DNA from: Symsagittifera roscoffensis
Taxonomy: Eukaryota; Xenacoelomorpha; Acoela; Convolutidae
Assembly: GCF_963678635.1 (NCBI RefSeq)
Contig: NC_087067.1
Coordinates: 43,439,829-43,503,828, forward strand
Length of the DNA: 64,000 nt
Direction: 5' to 3'
Shown: positions 59,476 through 64,000 of the stretch, in pieces
Position numbering within the stretch: the stretch's first letter is position 1
Layout: each line of letters opens with the position of its first letter
Position numbers and translations under genes: made by a program
The notes under the pieces: generated by a model
Told to the model about the DNA's origin: nothing
Database searches by the model: none
What the model saw: only the letters and a program-made list of their open reading frames with translations

Positions 59476-60978
59476 TTAAAGAAGTTCCAGGAAGCTGGAG
59501 TTAGAGACATAAGACGTTGTGTCTTCTAGTGACAACGACTAAGTCTTCGCAACAAACTCAAATCTGATTTCAGAATGGTTGGCTATGTCAGGTTTTTCTG
59601 TTCTGCGTGGAGAACTTCTTTTGTGTCTGATCTAGTTTGGGAATGGCGTGGAGATTGTGCGTGGAGGGGATGCCTGGTTACTCGGATCTGTACGTATACT
59701 TGAACATCGAGGTGGTCATTGGTCTAGTTCAATGAAGTCCTTTTCTGCGAAGTCAAGTCGTACTCTAAATCCTTTGAGTTGTGATTGTGAGTGGCATATC
59801 GATTGTGGTTGGTCATTCTCTCTCGAGTGTAGTGGGGTCGTTTTGTCTTTAGATGTTCGTCCTTGGTGTTGTATTCTGATCTATGTATTGCATAATGTAA
59901 TTTACATTTTATAAAACATTTATTAGTTTAATATTTTTTAATTATGATTTTAGTTAGTTGTTTTCACAAAAGCTTTTTGTTTTAGTTCGGTTATTTTGAA
60001 GAGTTACTCACACTTGAGTAGCTCTTATTAAAAATAGAGGTGTGGTCACAAAGCGTGGATGTAGCACGGTGGGTTAGGCCGGCTATAGAGCATGCTCAGG
60101 ACGTCCTTCCTGGTGGGTTAGGCCAGGAGTGGGAGTATGATTTCATGCGGTTTTTGTGAGGGGTCCTGTTATGTGACAACGTTTTATGTTGGGTTTGTTG
60201 TGGTTTTTCTTATGTCTTGTTGGTTATGTCCTTTTTCCAAAAAGCAAATTGTTTGTGGTATGGGTTTGTCTTTCGACTTTTTTGTGTTTTATTATTTCTT
60301 TCTTAGACTTTATAATAGTCTTCAAAAGAATAAATTATCCAGTTTTAAACTGGGTTAATCCGGTTTGGGTACCGTTGGTTTCCTTTTCTTAGTCATGCTG
60401 TTATTCTATGATTTGTGGTATTTAGTAAGCTGCGTTGGTTAGTTTTGTTTAGTATATGATTCCTTTCCAACCGGGTTAAAGGAAAGTTTGAAACATGTTA
60501 TTATATGTTAGAGTTGTTGAGTGTGAAAACTTGAAACTGAAATTCATTATTTTAAACAATTCTTCGTGGGCGAGCTGTGCGAGTGTGGATAGAATTTCTG
60601 TGCGAATAAATGAGAATATCAAAAGGTTAGTACTGCATTTGTATTTTATTAATTTACTGCATAGAATTTGGAAATTTACTGCTAGTTATGGGGGAATTTT
60701 AAGTTACAAATTTTCATCATAATTAGATTTACTGCTTGTGGGGAAAATTTTAGAAATGAATTTATTGCATTGGTATTAAATTTATAAATTTATAAGTGTA
60801 AGAGATTAATAGAATTTTTGAAATCTGTTTGATGAAATTTGCGATCTTTATTTGTTTTTTGTGGTTTTTGTAGGTGATCGTCGGATGAAGGCTAAAAATC
60901 TAAGGAAAACATGGATAAAGTATGGTGAGTTTTTTAATATTTCAATTAGTTAGTTATATTCATTTAATTCATACTTAC
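59476..60978 (-). other. Untranslated, G/T-rich (+) part of the retroelement
   Basis: No long ORF on either strand. 'GGTGGGTTAGGCC' occurs twice (60068, 60112). The same strand bias as in the ORFs to the right suggests it belongs to the element. On the minus strand CAG|GTAAGTAT (60981-60971) is a strong splice donor starting one codon after the stop of the 601-codon ORF. Confidence 0.4.
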
Positions 60979-60981
60979 CTG

Positions 60982-62787
60982 TTAGTCGTCGGGGAAAAAA
61001 CCGTGGGGGAAGATGTCGTGAATTAGTTCTGAAGTTGTTAGTAGTTTAGCTAAGATGCGGATGATATTTTTAGTTTGAAGCAGTGGCCAAAGCAATTGAA
61101 GTGCCTTAATAGTGGTTAGTTCTTCAGTGCCAACTGCAAACTCATAAGGTGTGTTTTGGATTAGATTATATAATTTGTGATTGAATTTAGTGTTGTGGAT
61201 GAATTCTAAAATTGGGATTTCTATGGGTTGTACAAACTCGTGCGGGATAAGGAAGGGTCGGGATTCTTCGGCGTTGAAGGTCTTGGTGATGGGACAGAAG
61301 ATGTACATTTGGGTTATGGGGTCATAATTACGAAGAATACCATGAAGGTTAGTATCTTTAATGCAATATGTGAAATTTAGGAAAAATGGTGAAGTGTATT
61401 TGGAATTAATGAATTGAAAACGATGGTGTGGTTGTCTAGAGGGTGTGTGTAGGTCAAAGTGATTTTGGATGAAGCGATAATAACTATATGTGTGGGTTTG
61501 TTTAGTGCGCAACATAATATCGTGTGAGCAGTGTAAATCTCTTTCGTGTGGTGCAAGGAAATGAAAGGTTAGTGAAAATATTTGGAAGCGTTCTTTGAAA
61601 CTTTCGTATGCTTGTGTGTCTATTAGTGCTTCTGAAATAATGTGATCAAACTTTCGGTCGAAGATGTTTAGTGTAAATATATATGGTGTCTTGATGAAAA
61701 ATTTCTCAGTAATTTGTGGATTAGCGAAGCGATCGTCGTCTAAGAATTGATCTTGGTTAGCTCTGATGATGTTGTGATCATAGTATTCGAGTGTATATTC
61801 GTTAGCTCTAGGTGCAGTGTGTGTTTTTAGTGATTTTTTATATCCAACGTAAGTAAATTGTCTAGCGGTTAGTGGTGTAGTGAGTCGATATAGCATGTCC
61901 GTATTTCGCTCTATATCGATGTGAGTGTTAGATAAAGGTAAGCAAAGAGGGTTAGTAAAATGATAATATGAGGTCCAAGAGAGAGTGGGCATTAAAACGT
62001 ATTCATCTACAAAGTTGCGTGTTTCGTTAGTGTCGTGGGGGGTGTTTAAGGTGTATTGTGGGAATGAGGGTAAGGTGATGGCTAAAAATTCTTTTGTGTT
62101 AGTATGCTTGGGGTGGTTGATGTATTCACGGGCTGTTCCTGGTTTTGTTGGGAAAGGATGGTTGGGGAACTTTCTTTTAAAAGTGCGGTAAGCTCTATTA
62201 GTGTTGAGTGAAGATTCAGTTGATGTGGATGATGGTGCTAATGATTCAGTATAATTTGAAGAGGGTGTAGGGGTAGGGGGGTTGGATGAATTTATAGTGG
62301 AGGAGATTTGGTTTATGGTTGGGGTATGGAGGTGGTAGGGTTGTTGTTGAAGGGTAATAAAATTATCTAGCTCTGGGGAGATTCGGGGGGTGGCTGGAGA
62401 ATGAGATGATTGGTCAGAATGGTATGAGGAGTAGGTTGGGGTAACTTGGGAAGCATAAGAGGGTGTGGGAGTGATTGGTTCAGGGTTATTGGATAATATG
62501 GGTTGAAAAGGGGGTTGAGAAAAATTTGGAGAGTTATGAAAATTATTGGATGGGGATGGTTCTGAGTCGGCAAATTCATCGGGGGTTTCAATATTCGGAT
62601 TATTGAGTTGTGAGATGGAATATAAAACTGAGATGTGTGAATTAGTGTCGGAATTCATGCCTGATGTTACATTACTAGATGGAAAATCGGGTGGCGGAAA
62701 AGCAAAAAGTGGTATTATTGGGATTGGAGAGGTAAGATTGGTTGGATGGGAATTTGATCGGTGTAGTGATCCAAGTTGGCGGCTCAT
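60982..62787 (-). CDS. 601-codon ORF of unknown function, downstream of envelope-like ORF
   Basis: ATG at 62787-62785 overlaps the stop of the upstream ORF as ATGA. Residues 1-220 are low-complexity and rich in Pro, Ser, Thr and Asn (PTPTPSSNYTESLAPSSTST). Residues 225-601 look globular: few Cys, many His, Tyr, Phe (NFVDEYVLMPTLSWTSYYHF; HRFQFINSKYTSPFFLNF) and a hydrophobic Leu/Ile-rich end. No signal peptide or clear membrane span. Codon use is strongly C/A-biased and G-poor, as in the upstream ORF. TAA at 60984-60982. No family recognised; possibly an accessory or structural protein of the same viral or retroelement unit. Intact, no frameshift. Confidence 0.7.
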   Translation of the reverse strand: MSRQLGSLHRSNSHPTNLTSPIPIIPLFAFPPPDFPSSNVTSGMNSDTNSHISVLYSISQLNNPNIETPDEFADSEPSPSNNFHNSPNFSQPPFQPILSNNPEPITPTPSYASQVTPTYSSYHSDQSSHSPATPRISPELDNFITLQQQPYHLHTPTINQISSTINSSNPPTPTPSSNYTESLAPSSTSTESSLNTNRAYRTFKRKFPNHPFPTKPGTAREYINHPKHTNTKEFLAITLPSFPQYTLNTPHDTNETRNFVDEYVLMPTLSWTSYYHFTNPLCLPLSNTHIDIERNTDMLYRLTTPLTARQFTYVGYKKSLKTHTAPRANEYTLEYYDHNIIRANQDQFLDDDRFANPQITEKFFIKTPYIFTLNIFDRKFDHIISEALIDTQAYESFKERFQIFSLTFHFLAPHERDLHCSHDIMLRTKQTHTYSYYRFIQNHFDLHTPSRQPHHRFQFINSKYTSPFFLNFTYCIKDTNLHGILRNYDPITQMYIFCPITKTFNAEESRPFLIPHEFVQPIEIPILEFIHNTKFNHKLYNLIQNTPYEFAVGTEELTTIKALQLLWPLLQTKNIIRILAKLLTTSELIHDIFPHGFFPDD

Positions 62788-64000
62788 CGTGGGCTAAAAA
62801 AATGATTATTTTGAGACTGAAAAGCGGTGGTATGGGGTTGTTCAATAATTTGTTCATAAGTATTATCATCTTGTGACTGGTGTGTCATTATATGTTGGAT
62901 GGGACTTTGTGATGTGGTGAGTCGAAAATTTGGATTATGTGTGATGGCTAAATTTCGAAAATTTCGTGGGACTAGGGATAGTGGATGGTTATTTGGTAGG
63001 GGTGGTAATTGTGGTGCCGTTGGCGTTATGTCTACATTGTTATGTTCTTCGTCGTATGTATTTTGTCGTGTTGCTATTTTTGTGTTATATTCTTTTATTT
63101 GTGCGTCTAAAAGAATTTTGTTTATAGATGTAGAAAAGATTCCAAAAAATCCTGCAAAGAGTATGCGTGCTACACTTGCTTGTCGATTGACTTGTGTGTG
63201 TATAGCACATGTGTTGTAGATTCCTTTTAAAAGTGAGAAAAGAAATCCAATAAAGTTAAACATTGCGTATAAAATAGTCAATTTTTCTAAGATGTAGTAG
63301 GGCCATCCTAGAAAATCGAGGATCTCATTTTTGAGTGTAACAAAGCTAAAAATGTTAATTGGTGATATATCTTGGGGACGGTATTTTTCACCGTTTAGAT
63401 ATATATAATCTTTAATGTCTTTAAAATATCCGCTATAGTCTTGCGTGTAGATATCGGCAAATCCTGCGGTTTCTGCAAGTTTGCGTAAATTTTGGTCTAT
63501 TGATTGTCTTTGTATAGTGTCCATTTGTGTTAATAATTCTTGGAATTGTTGTGTTCTAATGTGATGTTGAATATCTGATTTGGAATAGATTCCTATTGAT
63601 TGTAAGTCTATATTTGGGTTTCGAGCAATAGCGCGAATGCTTTCTGGTGAAAATTTTTTGAGTGATTGCATTAATGTGGGATATGGAGTGAGAAGATAAT
63701 ATTTATTTTCATCAGGGTTTAGTTGTACTACATTGTGGCTGTTTTCTGATCCACATGGGACTGCGGTATCCCAGAAATAGGTTCTTCGTGAAAGTGTATC
63801 CACGAAATGTACATTATTCTTATAAAAGATAGGGATTCTTTTATAACATCGTTTATCTTCAAAAACGTATAGTGGTGATACTTTTTTAGTACAAGTATAA
63901 AACCATAAGATGTTTCCTTCATAGTCTAAAAAATTTGATCTATTTCCAGATAATAAGTATCCTGCATAGGGTATTTTTAATACTGCTAGTGCAAGTGATT
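62784..64000 (-). CDS. Envelope glycoprotein-like ORF, partial (runs off the right edge)
   Basis: Open from the window edge to TGA at 62786-62784, 404 codons visible. The start is outside; the GTG at 63803 is internal. A Cys-rich ectodomain part (WFYTCTKK, KRCYKRIPIFYKNN, FVDTLSRRT, then AVPCGS) is followed by a helical region, a hydrophobic span (ILEKLTILYAMFNFIGFLFS), a second hydrophobic segment (ARILFAGFFGIFSTSI), and a Pro/Asn/Gln-rich cytoplasmic tail. The C-Y-x-x-I-P ... F-V-D-x-x-x-R order recalls the class III-type glycoproteins of chuviruses and the env genes that BEL/Pao-like retroelements took from them. A Maverick/adintovirus-type fusogen is the alternative. Described from fragments only; intact in the visible part. 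Codon use is A/C-rich and G-poor. Confidence 0.5.
   Translation of the reverse strand, partial: SLALAVLKIPYAGYLLSGNRSNFLDYEGNILWFYTCTKKVSPLYVFEDKRCYKRIPIFYKNNVHFVDTLSRRTYFWDTAVPCGSENSHNVVQLNPDENKYYLLTPYPTLMQSLKKFSPESIRAIARNPNIDLQSIGIYSKSDIQHHIRTQQFQELLTQMDTIQRQSIDQNLRKLAETAGFADIYTQDYSGYFKDIKDYIYLNGEKYRPQDISPINIFSFVTLKNEILDFLGWPYYILEKLTILYAMFNFIGFLFSLLKGIYNTCAIHTQVNRQASVARILFAGFFGIFSTSINKILLDAQIKEYNTKIATRQNTYDEEHNNVDITPTAPQLPPLPNNHPLSLVPRNFRNLAITHNPNFRLTTSQSPIQHIMTHQSQDDNTYEQIIEQPHTTAFQSQNNHFFSPR

Noticed and set aside
60137-60392. Cys/Phe-rich plus-strand frames
   Set aside because: They result from the G/T bias of the plus strand across the retroelement and overlap each other in two frames.
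60874-60926. Possible 53-bp plus-strand exon (TTTTTGTAG ... ATG|GTGAGT)
   Set aside because: Good splice-like edges, but no partner exon on the plus strand and it lies in a minus-strand element; chance in G/T-rich DNA.

Overview
This is AT-rich, intron-bearing animal DNA from an invertebrate that I cannot place to phylum. It has no bacterial gene layout. Most of the window is repeats, and three regions carry protein-level signal.

1-16.4 kb: decayed, several-times duplicated sequence. It holds two tandem minus-strand remnants of a retrotransposon-type C-terminal domain (1.4-3.0 kb), ~1.2-kb direct duplications (5.2-6.4 and 7.1-8.3 kb), a 0.3-kb inverted repeat whose two arms each keep a 58-codon ORF, broken coding-like blocks at 11.5-14.6 kb, and a Helentron-like element at 15.9 kb.

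16.7-22.0 kb: three tandem 1.78-kb units, each carrying the same dead copy of a rhodopsin-type GPCR gene. 22.7-38.6 kb: a satellite field. About three 2.6-kb monomers give way to at least 13 monomers of ~600 bp, which look like the 2.6-kb unit after one ~2-kb internal deletion. Part of this array is duplicated as a 4-monomer (2.4-kb) block. 38.8-44.3 kb: a diverged direct duplication with decayed hAT MITEs, and tRNA-derived remnants.

44.6-57.9 kb, minus strand: the 3' part of a gene encoding FN3 plus a Ser/Thr kinase, most like the C-terminus of Kalirin/TRIO (obscurin/SPEG is the alternative). Five exons join in frame to 512 residues. Two of its four introns appear to be GC-AG. Its introns hold four same-strand Helentron-like elements, a ~95-bp-arm foldback, and, in the 6.2-kb first intron, an opposite-strand GPCR gene. 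That GPCR gene is interrupted by a 146-bp MITE with an 8-bp target duplication; removing the MITE and one duplication restores the frame, and the three dead paralogues at 17-21 kb show the empty site. A second hAT MITE downstream carries an exact 54-bp inverted copy of the GPCR's third intracellular loop.

58.9-64 kb: a G/T-rich (+), C/A-rich (-) stretch with two minus-strand ORFs joined by an ATGA stop/start overlap. The upstream one, open to the window edge, looks like a viral/retroelement envelope glycoprotein. The downstream 601-codon ORF is unrecognised. A possible polypurine tract and LTR lie at 58.9-59.5 kb.
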